From contig CAVNZM010000002.1 in NCBI GenBank assembly GCA_963693365.1, positions 8,246,001-8,310,000 of the forward strand: DNA of 64,000 nucleotides, written 5' to 3'. Source of the DNA: Amoebidium appalachense. Its lineage: Eukaryota; Ichthyosporea. The position numbers and the translations under genes are program-made. Positions 16,762-46,338 of this stretch are shown here, piece by piece. A model generated the notes under the pieces. The model worked only from the letters and a program-made list of their open reading frames with translations, was not told the origin of the DNA and made no database searches. Within the stretch, counting starts at the first letter, position 1. The number at the start of each line of letters is the position of its first letter.

Positions 16762-17712
16762 GCGGTCTAGGCTTCTGAAGTAAAGGCGTGTGTATCTCGT
16801 GATTCTTATGTTGGATATTTATGTATATACGTGGTAATTTATGTACATGATAATGCTCCATACACCGAGGTTGAGATTGTGTTTTTTGTGCAGGGCGCTG
16901 TGTGTGCGTGCATTTCGCATTTTGGTCTTTGGTTCCCAGTTTCTGTTCGGTTGCAGGCATTTACCCGCCATCCCAATATCACTACTTTAGACTATTTGTT
17001 GAATAGCAAACGGTATGACATTTTCTATGCAATTTACTCTTGCATGGCTAATAATTTGACAATTGTTGACCCCCGTAGCTGAGCTCACACATGTAGCTTT
17101 AGCAGCCTTACGGTAGCCTTATTCTCGTTTTTGGTATATCTCGTTGGATATCCGGCGAAGCTATTTCAGCGACTATCTCGTTGTGTCATATATCCATTCT
17201 TAGCCCTGTCTGATGCCCCGATCGAAATAAAATCCCTTATTTGAAAAAAAGTTAAATTAACTAATGTTGAGGGTGTGAGACGAAGCGAATCAAGTAGAAC
17301 ATGGATTTCTTATTAAAGTATTATACTACTCGGGACAATAATGGTTGCATTCAGAGTGTCTTTAGCCGTATAATTGGCCTTCATGCGTTTTGTTTTTACC
17401 GCAAGTGTAAGTGTATGAAAATGAGGCCTAGGGATGGATTATAACAGATAAGGTAAACATAGGTTGTAATGTTTTTCTGCCGCACGTTCGATGTGAAGGG
17501 TAGAGCTGAATACTGCCACATCGCCTATACACATGCAGAACTTAACGAGTTTGGGTTAAATATGTAACTGTGCACAAAAATGACGTGCCGGACTTGTAAA
17601 TCTTATTGTTTGTATAATAAATCCATGTGGTAGTGCGGGCCGTTGATGGAGTGTAAACCGTGGCATGCCCAAAGTTAGAGACTCCTCCCCCCCCCCCCCC
17701 CCCCCCCCCCGG

Positions 17713-17769
<57 letters not shown>

Positions 17770-17775
17770 CACACG

Positions 17776-17843
<68 letters not shown>

Positions 17844-17894
17844 GTCACCGTGGCACCGGAGATGACGGGGAGTTGGAAGGAGCGGACGGGAAGG

Positions 17895-17934
<40 letters not shown>

Positions 17935-18641
17935 CCACCCGACTCTGTGTTGACTGTTTGTGTCTCCATCGCATGCATACATTCCTCTATTCTCTGCTAT
18001 TGTGTGAGTGAAGCTATGAATAAAAACACACGCACATTCTCTCCAACCCATTGGCAACATATCACGGGCATTCAATAATGATTGCCATGGCCGCTCAAAG
18101 TGTATTTGATTGACAATTGTGTGCACGTGTGCGATTCAAGGTTGAACGATTAAAGAAATCCGGGTCGGGCCAGGCCCGAAAGCAATCTACGGTTTACGAT
18201 GCCGAGATGTGCATCAATTGAACAGCAATTAAGCCTGACTCAAATTTAAAAGGACCAATAAATCGGCCCCTTTAATCGTGAGCATGTCTGTCACGGACTG
18301 GCCCAAAAGTTCAACTTTAATTTACTGTTTGGTGATTGGTGGACTGGTGCATACCCCACGACTATGGCAAATCGTGACGTCTATTCCAAATTATTTGCAT
18401 GAAACCACTTTGCCGTATGCATGCATGGCACCGGGCCAACCGTGTTTTTATCCTACTCAGTTTCGATCATTAGGGTTGTGTTGTGTGTGTATTCAAACAT
18501 GTACAAACAAATCACCAATATGGACTAGTGAAAGCAAATCATTGATACAATCATCTATACAAGAGTGGCATAATTAATTAACATTACAGATGATACATAT
18601 GTGGTGGTCCTTCGAGTGGTGGTGGTGGTGGTGGTGGTGGT

Positions 18642-18699
<58 letters not shown>

Positions 18700-18944
18700 T
18701 CACGAATGTTAAAAACAAATATCGGCTCCTGCTCATTATGATCAAGTGGCTATGCAACGTGTAACAGGGTTTTGGAATATGAAGACCGGCAGAAAGTGTA
18801 TGGGCCAAAAGAAATGCATGCACACTTATGGGCAGACTTGCGGCCGAGACATCATTTTGCCCTCCCTCTCTCATTCTTTCTTGTGTACGTGCTTATGTGT
18901 CTATGTCTCTCCCTGTGTGTGTATGTTGTGTGTTTGTGTTTGTG

Positions 18945-19030
<86 letters not shown>

Positions 19031-19262
19031 ATGTGCGTGTGTGTGTGTCTATGCCCGTAAGTGTGCACATGTGTTTTCACACGTGTTGGTATGTATTGCC
19101 TGTGTGTCTGTTCGTGTGCTAGTGCGCGCGGACGCGTGCGTGAACATGCACCTTTAATATATCTTTGTGGTACTTGTGTCTATATACATTCGGAGTGCTT
19201 AGACACAAATGCATACATACATACATACATCCACACAACCAACACGTTCGCTCTAACAAACA
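16760..19262. other. Intergenic region with AT-richer core and repeat arrays
   Basis: 16,760-17,660 and 18,000-18,600 are AT-richer, with no splice-flanked frames, and probably hold 3' flanks of the convergent F-box and pseudokinase genes. Arrays present are poly-C at 17688-17710, (AC)n at 17715-17840 with a CG interruption, poly-G at 17897-17932, (GGT)n then 57 G at 18617-18698, and (GT)n at 18949-19029. A 99-codon frame at 18278-18577 has no homologue signature. Confidence 0.55.
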
Positions 19263-31081
<11,819 letters not shown>

Positions 31082-31083
31082 GT

Positions 31084-31391
31084 TTAACCCAAGCAAACGA
31101 AGAAGTTGAAGTGGCTGGTTATCTTGTCAAAATCCCGAAGGTGGTGACTCGTGATGTCGACGAATTTTATCCAATGGGCATTTTTTTTTAAGATCAAGAC
31201 CTCTTGAGCTAAGCGCGTCGAGCAGGTTCCGTAACGTGCGCCTGCACCTATACACACAAAACAGGCGGAACTAACTTCATGTCCTGGGCAAGAGAACGTA
31301 AGTTACCTCTTGTACTTGCACAAGCACATGGAATAAGATCTTGCTTGGCACGCACTCCTAAATATTGAAGCAAGGTGGATTTGCGGGGACC
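31084..31391 (-). CDS. Two exons just upstream of the pseudokinase start
   Basis: Exon 31391-31307 has acceptor TTTTATAGCAG and donor GAG|GTAACT. It joins in phase 1 to an exon starting at 31241 (acceptor TATAGGTGCAG), giving a frame with RKSTLLQYLGVRAKQ and LILKKNAHWIKFVDITSHHL. That frame stops at TAA 31086-31084. Two bases later, the ATG at 31081 opens the pseudokinase frame. A single extra G in the GGG at 31090-31088 would fuse them into one protein. I therefore think these are the upstream part of the pseudokinase gene, perhaps a PH/PTB/FERM-like module (QYLGV), with a mutation or consensus error. Separate genes remain possible. Confidence 0.5.
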
Positions 31392-31996
31392 CTGCTATAA
31401 AACAAACAAAGAAGGACTGAACAGGCATCGAGTAGCATATGTGTAACTGTGTGTGTGTGTGCGCCCGCGCACGTGTGTGTGTATTTGTTTGTGTGCGCGT
31501 CTGTGTGTGTGTCATAGTATACGTATGCATGTGTGTGGTGGATGCGGGTTCAGGCGGGTGGGTGTGATGTCACCGATGATGGGTGGGTGTGGTTGGCTAG
31601 GTGGGTGGGTGGGTGGCCACTGGGCGGGTGGCGTGTGCGTGTGTGCTTGTGTGTGTTTCTGTAGGCTACAACTAGCAATAAAACACTTGGCAAAAGCCTA
31701 ACTAAACAAGGAAAAAACCAACAGCCCGGGCCAGCCACTTGAAGGGGACTACAGTTATCGTGCGTAGTCCGTTATTCAATGTCGTCAATTGCGGGTCATA
31801 ACCCCAAAAGAAGAGGAAGTAAATCATTTGGTTGAGCTATGCTAATGTAGACTGATTTGGAGCGCCGGATCAGACTGGAAAAGACTGACAGGCCAGGGTT
31901 CGAAGTTACGAAAAAAAATTGGAATTTCCGATATTTGAAAACACAGCTCCGAAAATCGTCCTGGCCGAATCGAAACGCCCGACAGCCCCCCCTCCC

Positions 31997-32039
<43 letters not shown>

Positions 32040-33240
32040 CCCTGTACACCCCTCCCCCCGCCCCCCGGCCCCCGGGGGGAAGCTTCTCATGACTTCGCAG
32101 GTCTCATCATACACGGGGCATACACCACCCACACAAGCTGCACACGTACGTACGTGTCTACCTGTCCCTGTGCAGACCCTGACTACAACGCCAGCCTAGC
32201 ACATGTACATGTTGTCACACCAAACAAATTTATGCCCACACCCACGCGCGCACACACACGCACAGACACACAGACACACACACACACATTCACACACACA
32301 CAGCCGTGACACCACATATGCATCATAGCCATGCATGGCCACATATGCCTGCACATGTATATATAGGTTGCAGAACGCGGTTTGATTGGTCATTTGACCA
32401 GCTCAAATTGGCTGGTTCAGGGACCCAATCCGAATCGGGGAAGGCACAAATTGCGTTAACTACTATTGAATACCTCTACTAGTAACATGATTCATTATCA
32501 TGTTCATCAAATAAAAGAAAATGCGTGCACTAGGAAAAAATAAGGCCACGGACACAGTGACACACACAGGAACTAGATACATATGCACACATAGTATATA
32601 TCCTCATATACACTGGCACTGCCGCACATATGTGTAAGAGGACGTGACCGTACGTATATACGTAGACAAAATGTATATATATATTGTGCATTAATGCACT
32701 TCAAATTTCCCTTTTATTCCTTCAAAGCTTCAACTGCCAATACCAGTTTTTGAGTATGCATTATAATTACATTTTGATGCAATATAGGCACAGATAAGCA
32801 TACCCTAGTTAACTGATGCGCGACGATTAATATTACGATTTTTGGTGGGCCTGCTCCGACGGAGCATTCCGATCTTCGAAGAGGTTTTCCGAAACGGTCC
32901 TTCAATTTCAGGCCCTGTGACAGATATGATGATGCGCCATCGGAATTCCGAAATATAGCCAAATAAAGCTAATCTTAGATGAGTCCTCCAATGATATCTA
33001 GGTAGATGACGAAACAGGATAGATCACAAAGACACCAACAAACGGTGACAGCCGTGTCCCAGTCAGGCCGATTATGATATATCGATTCAGCAAAGGCGCA
33101 ACACGGTGCACGCCCGTATGTGGCACGAACTGAACGTTCAGTTAGTGTATATTCTCATATGGTCATGCAATTTATGCATGTGTACAACACTCAGCTGACA
33201 ATATATATAGCTCTAGAAAGTGCGAAGGCTATGTTGCAGC
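31392..33240. other. AT-richer non-coding stretch
   Basis: Contains (GT)-rich sequence at 31450-31512 and 31640-31660, poly-C at 31998-32036 and AC-rich sequence at 32252-32300. The rest, especially 32,400-33,230, is unique AT-richer DNA without supported exons. Undetected 5' exons of the pseudokinase gene could lie here. Confidence 0.45.
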
Positions 33241-33379
33241 CCCAAGAGCCTCACCCTTGATCTAGATCTACTACTGTGTGATACCCGGGCCCTCCCAGGT
33301 CTGCCCGGGGGCCGGGGGCCTCTCGCTGCGCCACCTCCCCTCTTCCCCTCCCCTACAACCTCCGAGCCCTTAAGCTTCA

Positions 33380-33680
33380 CGACTCGGTTCGGGGGGAGAG
33401 GGGGGGAGGGGGGGGAGAGGGGGGGGGGGGGCCGGGGCCGGGGGGGGGGGGGGGGAGGGGGGGGGGGAAGCGGGGGGGAGGGCCCGGGGGAGCTCGAGGG
33501 GGGGGGGGAGAGGGAGGGGGGGGGGGGGGGGGGGGGGGGGCACTGACCCCTGTACATGTTGACTTGGGCTTAATTGAAATTATTATTGGCCTAGGGGGGT
33601 GGGCAGTAGTAAAATCAATATACTGAGGTCCCCCCTGGTGCCACACCCCCCCCCCCGGCCCCCCCCCCTTTATCCCTTCC

Positions 33681-33711
<31 letters not shown>

Positions 33712-33935
33712 GCACACATACACACACCCGGGGTGGAGCTAAGGGGGGGGGGAAACCCACCTGCTCGAGGCCCGGGGAAGTGGGTCCTCCCCCCCCCCCC
33801 CCCCCCACCCACCCACCCCCCCACCCCACCCCGGCTCTTCCCAAGCTGCCCGCCCGGGTAGTGCCACCCCCCTCCGGATCCCTCCCTCCCCCCCCCCCCC
33901 CCCCCTCCCCCCCCCCTCCCGGGGAGGGGAGACCA
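33380..33935. repeat. G-rich and C-rich low-complexity block
   Basis: Broken poly-G lies at 33392-33540 and broken poly-C with CCCA at 33640-33930. The glycine- and proline-rich frames here are artefacts of the composition. Confidence 0.85.
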
Positions 33936-34110
33936 CCACCTCTTTGGGGTGGTATCCGGGTCCCCCCCCCTCCCCCCCCCCCCCCCACCTCGTTGGGGTG
34001 GTGCCCAAATCCCCCCCCCCCCCCCCCCCTCCCCACCTCGTTGGGGTGGTGCCCAAATCCCCCCCCCCCCCCCCCTCCCCACCTCGTTGGGGTGGTGCCT
34101 GGGTCCTCTC
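33936..34110. repeat. C-rich minisatellite, four units
   Basis: Units starting near 33938, 33987, 34035 and 34081 share ACCTC(G/T)TTGGGGTGGT followed by a C run. The period is 46-49 bp, and unit length varies through the C run. Confidence 0.85.
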
Positions 34111-34716
34111 CCCCACGGAGCCCCCTGTCACAGAAAACTTTTGCACCGGGAAATTCTTGCACCACATTGTCTCCCTAGACTGTATAGAAAAGGCTACCTT
34201 TGTTCGAAATGGAGTTCTGTCTCAGTTCTGTTTTTCTAAATACTTTTCGCCCTCTTTAGGTGCTTAGGTGTTTCTCTGCACTAGGATTTCAGCACTATGC
34301 TGGATATCTTTGCATAATCGACTCCAGCTTCCACTTGCAATATCCCCCCCCCCCCCCCCCTCCCCCCTCCCCCCGTCACGTCGTAACGGGGGTTTAGGGG
34401 GAAATAAAGCTGACTTTCTTTGGCTGCCCCAAAAATGCTAGAAGCTCAACAAAAACAGACGTTAGAAACGTATAACAAAGTCTGAACGCTAGCATGACCA
34501 ATAAGCACAACAGCACCCAGTGAAAACCCGATCGACACAAAAATATAAATATTACATTAACTTCCAGTGCAAAAATTTCCGGGTGCAGAATCTCCTGTGA
34601 AACCCCCACCCCTTTGCGAGGGAGTCCGACGGCAAATACCAACTAGCCGCGGCTGCACACCCCTGATTTCATGATGGCTCGCCTACTCAAGGTTTCCTGT
34701 CCTCCACCCACCCCCT

Positions 34717-34747
<31 letters not shown>

Positions 34748-36439
34748 TTCCAATGGCACCGCCATCACCTACATGTGCAGTCACCTCTTCCCTTCGTTTT
34801 GGCCAGTGCTTCGAATTTTGACAGGACCAGAGCTATCATGCAAAACATGTGCGTGCGTGTGTGCTTCTGCAACTTGTGTGCCATATAGGCTTGGGTGTGT
34901 GATGATGTGTCAGCATTTAAGGTGGGTGTGTTTTACTGCATGCGGCCCATGCTATCATGATTCGACACTGCAAATCACTGTAGTGGCCACGGTGAAACTG
35001 TGAGTAAACGCCGTGTCACATGTGCATTTGTGTGGACACAATACACACGAATGTGGAACAATATGGCATTTCAATGCGTGCTAGAGAACAGGGTGTGTAT
35101 ACATATGTGCATGTCACGGTGTGTGCGTCTGCGTGTTTGTCTGTGTGTGAGTGGACGTGTATGTATGCCATGTGACGTGTGCTTATTATGCCTGTGTAAA
35201 CAGTTGCAATTGTGTGTGTGTATGTCAATGATTGAGAGTCTTCTTAAATTCCCTGGTGCAGACCTGCACGCGTTTGCCTACAGTACCGTGGCATGTGTGC
35301 TTGTATCATGAGTGATATGAGTGTGTGTGTCTGTTGTTGGTGATGCATGGCTTGCATGATGGCGTATGATGCATGTATGATTTCCGCAAGACAGTTTACG
35401 CGCCCGGGGGGCAGGGGGAGGGGGGGGGGGGGGGGGGGGGGATATCATATTAGAGCGAGAGTTAAGGGGGGGGGGGGGGGGGGGGGGATAAGTGGAGCAT
35501 GCAGAAAGAAGAAAAGGAATTCTGAACTTTAAGTGCTATGTGTGCGTGTGGGCAAATTTGAATCATTACATATGTGCCACCACAAAGATTGGCATCTACT
35601 ACTAATGATAACCGTGCAGCAGTCTGTGAGCGTGCCCGAGAGCGTGCGTGCTCATGATCATGCGTGTGTGTGCCTGCATGCGTGTATGTGCGTATGTGCG
35701 TGATACGTGTGCAGTGGGTGGCTGCATGCACGAAATATGGTTTTGTTTTTCTCCTGCAGCTATCTGTTTAACGTAATTGCACGGTGTATCTGTGGTGTGT
35801 GTGTGTGTGTGGAGTACGTGCGCTGGCAGCACCCGTGCATGACGCATGCGTGTGTACATATGTGCGTGCTTGTGTGTGTGTGAAAGCCTGAATGATTTTG
35901 TGTGTGTGTGGGGGGGGGGGGGGAGGGGGGGAGGGGGGGGCGCGTGGGGGGGGGGATGGGGGGGGGGGGGGGGGGGGGGGGGAGGAGATGCCTAGCCCTG
36001 GCAGCAGGTCACAGAGCCCGATATCGATGATGTTAAATACTGTGATCATTAGTGGATATAGAGAAAGTGCCAATAGCACCATTTTAAGTTTTCAGGTTGA
36101 TTTCCAATATATGCATACATGATATCATGAGTCATTTTTGGGTTATCCCTCCGATCCCTGGCCATGGGTGGGTGTGGTCCCCCCCCCTTCTCCCCCCCCC
36201 CCCCCCCCCCCCCTCTCTCCTCCCCTCAAAAGTTAGGTTTGTGAATGATGGTTTAGCTTAGCTGAGCACGTAGATAGCACCCTATTAAACTAGTGTATTG
36301 TCGGTGCTGTGTGGTAGACGGTTCCCGCGCGAGGGCCTAAAAAGTCGGGTCTTCAGGGATCCGGTGTAACAACTTGTGACGTGATAAAATAAAAATCAAA
36401 AAAAATTCTGCTAGAGGAGCCGGGCCCCGCGGGGGACGG

Positions 36440-36493
<54 letters not shown>

Positions 36494-37843
36494 ACCCGGC
36501 CACCAGGGGTTTCCCAAAGTTTTTTTTGGCGATTCCCGCCGGACGACTTTTCCCCCGCTACCTCTGACCTCCTCCGCAATAACATAACTCAAAACTAAAA
36601 TTCGAGCCCTGGAGGGGAACATATTATGCGTTGCATTACATACCAAAGCGGTTATCGTGAACCAATCGGGCTCCTTTTGTCATCTACATAATATACATTA
36701 CAGACGACAGGTCGGGACCGCAGCCTCGGTCAGAGATAACCAATTAAAACGATATTGTACCTGCAGGTGGGTGTTTGCAGGTTCAGCATTTCTGTGAGTT
36801 AAGCACCCTCTTTATCTGCCCAGGAACTAGGTTTACTAAGATGTTCAAAGAATAATCACGTCTATCACAACTCCTTTCCCTAACTTCATTAACGAGTGCT
36901 ATGGTATGGATGACGAAAGGATTTCGAGCCCCGGAGGAATTCGCCAGGGAGCATCCAAATGCCCTACGGTGGTGGTCCGACGACGCGGTCAACGTTTCTG
37001 CGCTTTTGAACTAAAACTCTTTATAAATAAAGAAACGAATTCAAAACATATCACCGATAGGAACCTTATCTACGAAGAAAATGGTGTTTTTTAATTTATC
37101 AACCCGAGGGCCGAGAGTCGTTGTGCCCTTGCCCTTCAATTTATCTCCGGTATTAGGCTTTAGCCCTCCGGTGCAGCGGCGCCAATCATATCGTTGTATA
37201 ATTTGATTGGTGCTCGGTGGTTTGAGGCTCAATCGGGGGGTCGAGTTTTGAAATTCGAAGTCTAGCTCAAAACAGTCCTCTAGTATTAGCCGTCATTACA
37301 GCATTAACAAGCTTACAAAGTTGATTAAGATCATACTTGTTATGTTAGTATAAATTATAAAGCAAAATCATAGTCAATATGTGAAATATAAGCTTTATTA
37401 TAAATTCTGCCCAAGAATATCTTTTTCAAAAAAAAAAAATAAGTCGAGATTCTCTTCTACTCTGATCAGTATAGGGAGAGATGTTGACATTCCACTCGAG
37501 TATATAAACAGCGGTGGCAGGGGACCGTATACGCGCAGCACTCGAGCTTCAGGACACGCTCCACAACCATAAACGTTGTTGATATTCTTCGGCCTAACTA
37601 TTTCGATGGTGGCCGGGCTTTTCTCTTTGGAAAAACTGTATAGGTTTGAAAACCTGCTTATGGAGTTCCAAATGATACATTTAACTACAAAAAGAATATG
37701 CAAATAGACAAACTGACGTCAAGATAATTCAACCAGGCTCCCCCACGTGTCAAGAGAACAGTTACATTAACATTTAGCTAACACTCGTCACACCTTATTT
37801 ATTTTTTTATTATTATTTTTTATTTTTCAGTGAAAATTGCACG
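34111..37843. other. Intergenic region
   Basis: No supported exon. It holds C runs at 34345-34375 and 34719-34747, GT-rich sequence at 35100-35160 and 35640-35720, G runs at 35418-35441, 35466-35487 and 35908-35982, and a G run of about 50 at 36440-36489. AT-rich unique DNA at 36,600-37,800 leads into the transporter gene. A TTTTTATTTTTCAG at about 37818-37831 could be the acceptor of a 5' untranslated intron. Confidence 0.5.
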
Positions 37844-39460
37844 ATGACGTTCCTTATCGAATTCATTCGTGATATCAATCGAAATGTCTCCCTCACAATA
37901 CTGTCCACTCTATTGGCAGGCATTGCTGTTGGCATGACAGCCAGCACCATTCAGTCTCCATTCATCGGTGCACTCACACAATCAGCAGGGTATATTGGGT
38001 ACATTTCAATGGCACAGGGTTTTGCACGGTTTTTAGTCTCATACCCATCTGGTTATCTCGCAGACCGTTTTGGCCGCGCGATTGTTCTCCGCTATTCCGG
38101 AATCGTCGGTGTCGCCGGTGCTGCACTGCAAATGGTAGCACTCTGTGAGCCTTTTGGGGCAACTGCATGGCAGCAAACATACGCCCTTCTCGCCGTGGGT
38201 ATTTGCATGCAGGAAGTCTATGTTGGCACCTCGCAGCCACCAATGATTGCTCTCTACGCTGACTCTATCAAGCCGGGTAGGCGGTCCATGTACGAGGCTG
38301 CACGGCAAATCGCCAACCTGCTGGCGTGCACCATCGGCCCGGTGTTGAACATGGTCATTTTCTCGTTGTATGGAAACACGTGGTCCATGTCCCTTATGCG
38401 TCTTGTTTATTTCATCGGCATGTGCGTGCTTGTGGCTTCCATGGCCCCCCTCCCCTTCTTCAAAGATATGTGGTCCCACCAGACCGCCTTGGATGCCGAG
38501 TTTCGCAAGGACGCTGATAGTATCTGCACGGATGGCCAAACGGACAAGAAAACAACCGAGCACATGAACACGGAAACCAGCTCTCCCTGCCCTCTCATTT
38601 TGGCCGACGGGCCTAGTGTAATTGAGCCGCAGAATGAAACGACCACAACGGAAGCGACCTCACTCGGCAGCCCGTCCAAAATCAACATTCTTTTTGGCGA
38701 AGACAGCAAGAAGCCAAAAGATGAGCGGACGCCACACGAAACAGCTCTGCCTCTTGAAGAAGATGCAGTTACGAGCAAGTTTACATGCCGTTTTAAATTT
38801 CCAAGTGTATCGCTTGAATACGTCCCACACATGCTCATTCTTGCGGATTTGCTTGATCTAACGGGGACGGGTATTGCCAACCGATACGACACCCTGTTTC
38901 TCACACAGGAGCTCACGATGTCCCCAACATCTCTCAGTGCTCAAATTCTTCTTCAGACTTTGTTTTCAGCAATTGTCGTTGTTCTTGCAAGTGTGATTGC
39001 TAGGTATATTGGCCGTCTGCGTTCCATGTTACTTTTAAGAACCCTTAGCGTCGCTATGGTAATGTGTATGGGCACTTGCCTTGCATTTTGGACAACCTAC
39101 CCCCTCCTCTTTTGCACCATTCACCTTGTGCGCACGAGTTGCCAGGTTGGAACCTACCCTCTCATGAACTCACTTCTTATGGATCACGTACCGTCGAATC
39201 AACTCGCTAAGTGGTTTGGTATTCAAAACATGCTCTACCTTGCGAGCTATGGCGCTGCCTCTGTCGGTGGTATTATTCTTGATAGGTTGGGGTTCCAGGC
39301 TCTGTTTCTCGTTACTGGCTCTATTCGGTGCTTGGGCCTACTGCCTTTGCTTGCTATTTTCTCTGTTACCAAGGAAGAAAACGATGTTGTTGTTGATAGC
39401 AAAGAGCAGGAGGAGACAAACAAGAGTGTGGATGGTAAGCCACTTCCCCCTGCTGCATAG
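37844..39460 (+). CDS. Major facilitator superfamily transporter
   Basis: An intronless 538-aa frame from ATG 37844 to TAG 39460. This should be a secondary transporter of the plasma or organellar membrane. About twelve hydrophobic segments fall into two sets of six. The loop after helix 2 has YPSGYLADRFGRAIV, the MFS signature (GxLaDrxGR), at about residues 67-83. TM4-TM6 follow, with EAARQIANLLACTIGPVLN in the amphipathic TM5 region. A hydrophilic central loop of roughly 115 residues (about 208-325), rich in Thr, Glu, Lys and Pro, separates the halves. The second half includes LADLLDLTGTGIANRYDTLF and a degenerate repeat of the signature (ARYIGRLRSMLLL). The C-tail is acidic. The substrate cannot be told from sequence. 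The gene stands alone, with no neighbour within 3 kb on its strand. Confidence 0.92.
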   Translation: MTFLIEFIRDINRNVSLTILSTLLAGIAVGMTASTIQSPFIGALTQSAGYIGYISMAQGFARFLVSYPSGYLADRFGRAIVLRYSGIVGVAGAALQMVALCEPFGATAWQQTYALLAVGICMQEVYVGTSQPPMIALYADSIKPGRRSMYEAARQIANLLACTIGPVLNMVIFSLYGNTWSMSLMRLVYFIGMCVLVASMAPLPFFKDMWSHQTALDAEFRKDADSICTDGQTDKKTTEHMNTETSSPCPLILADGPSVIEPQNETTTTEATSLGSPSKINILFGEDSKKPKDERTPHETALPLEEDAVTSKFTCRFKFPSVSLEYVPHMLILADLLDLTGTGIANRYDTLFLTQELTMSPTSLSAQILLQTLFSAIVVVLASVIARYIGRLRSMLLLRTLSVAMVMCMGTCLAFWTTYPLLFCTIHLVRTSCQVGTYPLMNSLLMDHVPSNQLAKWFGIQNMLYLASYGAASVGGIILDRLGFQALFLVTGSIRCLGLLPLLAIFSVTKEENDVVVDSKEQEETNKSVDGKPLPPAA

Positions 39461-40140
<680 letters not shown>

Positions 40141-40289
40141 GTGTGTGTGTGTGTGTGTTTGTGCGTCACTGTGTGTGTTTGGCATGTGTGTATGTGCACG
40201 GCCCGGCTTGGGAATGTGTGTTTCAGTGTGTGGCACATGCGCAGATGGGGTGGTAGGAAGTGCCGGTTGTGTTAGGAGAACTTGAGGTG

Positions 40290-42590
<2,301 letters not shown>

Positions 42591-43652
42591 AGAGGAAAAC
42601 TGTGTGGGCGGCCAATGATTCACACTGTGGCTATTGGAACTGGAACATCACCAAACATTTTCCCACATTTTTTCCCCTATGTACACGTTCTGAACATGCA
42701 GGGAGTCCGGGGTCACGTGGTGACTGGTGAACATAATATTTGGGAATTGGCCCGTGATCTCCCGACGAGACTCCCGTGCGGGTTATGCTGGGGCTGACAA
42801 CATTCCATTCAACATTCCATGTCCACTTGGAGCGCTGGGATGCCACGCGTGACGCGGCCGGGGCAGGGGCTTGAAATAAAAAACCCATATACATATATAT
42901 ATTAGTGTTTTGGACCCTGACACAACGGTAGCGATTTATTATTTTCTATATGAATAAAGAGGTTTTATAATAAGTGACCGTTTTCGCAGCAGTGGGGTCG
43001 TGCGGTCCCATTCGATCGCGACCGAACCCATGTGAGCATGTACCGTACAGTATGACATGTGAGTCGTACGTCGACACAGTAGAGTTAAAAAAATTGTTAC
43101 CTACTTGCTGAAAGAAAACAGTGCTTGATGGCAGTATCTTTAGCATAAAAAAAGGCCCGTTCTTTTATGGTGTTGCGGAGAAATAAAGACCACCAATGTT
43201 GTTAACCCCTTAAGAAGCGTGCCCAAAGTCTGCACACGTGCTTGTGCAGGAATGTGTACATGTATTTTTAGCCTCTGGCATGTGCCCAATACACACGAAG
43301 ATTTGGCTTACATGCTGACTGCATCATTAGGCTATTTTTATGGTCCTTTCTCTCATCGTGTTGATACATTATCCGAAACTTTTATAAGCGACGCTTATAA
43401 CTCCTACAAATCTTACGTATTTTCGTATATATGTACATAGTGGCTCTAAATGTAGAGTCGATTTGTACTGGGCCGGGCCGTGACTGTATTAGTGCACATT
43501 CAAAGTTCATGAGAATTCGAAGGTTCCCAGGCTGGGGACAACTAGGGACAGAAGCACCAAATGGCTTGCAGCAATAAAAAGAAGTGCTACATCAGAGCGT
43601 CAGCAGTGTTCGCATGGGGCAGTTTACTAGCACGGGTAGTTGTGAGTAAAAA
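42591..43652. other. Unique intergenic sequence, promoter of the secreted protein
   Basis: No supported exon. AGCAATAAAAAG at about 43570, some 80 bases before the ATG, could serve as a TATA-like element. Confidence 0.4.
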
Positions 43653-44291
43653 ATGAAAATGATGTCTCTTCTCCCTTTCATGCTCCTTTCCGTAGCCGCC
43701 GTTTGTAGCTACGGTATGGCCACACTCTCAGACCCGCAAGTGCAAGGTAGGGCGGCAGCAACCAACCTGTGCAGCGCAGGCCCCAACTACTGGTGTCAAA
43801 ACTCAACAACCGCAAGCCAGTGCGCGAGTAGCTTGTCTTCTACCACAGGGTGCACACAGTATTGCAACCTTCCACTCGAGTACCCTAACCTCTGGAACAA
43901 CACCTACTGTAAAGGCATCAACAGCGGAACAAATCTGGTGCCTTGTTCTCTCGGCCCAAAGGTCTATTGCATAACCATGAGCATGCTCCTTTCCTGCCAC
44001 CAATCGAACTCTATTCCGCAGTGTTTCGCATACTGTGATGTCTACAGGGACCTTTCGAGAAACAGTCTTTTCTGTAAGTACATCTCCACGACCTTTGGTA
44101 GCCCATGCCTGAGGGGGCCTGCATATTACTGCGCTTCGAAGACCAATCTGAGCAAGTGTGGTATGACCGCCAAGATGAGCCAATGCCAGAGCTTGTGCAA
44201 CCAAACGTCTACCTACCCATACCTTCAATATAGCAACATTTGCAACCCGGGCTACTCGACACTGTACGGCGCATTGCTTCCTACATACTGA
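43653..44291 (+). CDS. Secreted protein with three saposin-A-like cysteine repeats
   Basis: An intronless 212-aa frame, ATG 43653 to TGA. It opens with a signal peptide (basic start, then LLPFMLLSVAAVCS, cut near residue 19-23). Three repeats of 45-50 residues follow, each with six cysteines in the order C-x5-7-C, C, C-x3-C, C. They begin LCSAGPNYWCQNSTTASQC, PCSLGPKVYCITMSM and PCLRGPAYYCASKTNLSKC. The GPxYWCQN...A..C pattern matches saposin A-type domains, which in prosaposins flank saposin B-type lipid-binding domains. Here there is no B-type domain. Several N-x-S/T sites suggest glycosylation. It would be exported or lysosomal. No substrate is known for a protein made only of this domain. 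Confidence 0.8.
   Translation: MKMMSLLPFMLLSVAAVCSYGMATLSDPQVQGRAAATNLCSAGPNYWCQNSTTASQCASSLSSTTGCTQYCNLPLEYPNLWNNTYCKGINSGTNLVPCSLGPKVYCITMSMLLSCHQSNSIPQCFAYCDVYRDLSRNSLFCKYISTTFGSPCLRGPAYYCASKTNLSKCGMTAKMSQCQSLCNQTSTYPYLQYSNICNPGYSTLYGALLPTY

Positions 44292-46338
<2,047 letters not shown>

Noticed and set aside
18278-18577. 99-codon ORF
   Set aside because: No splice signals, homologue features or composition bias; likely chance in AT-richer DNA.
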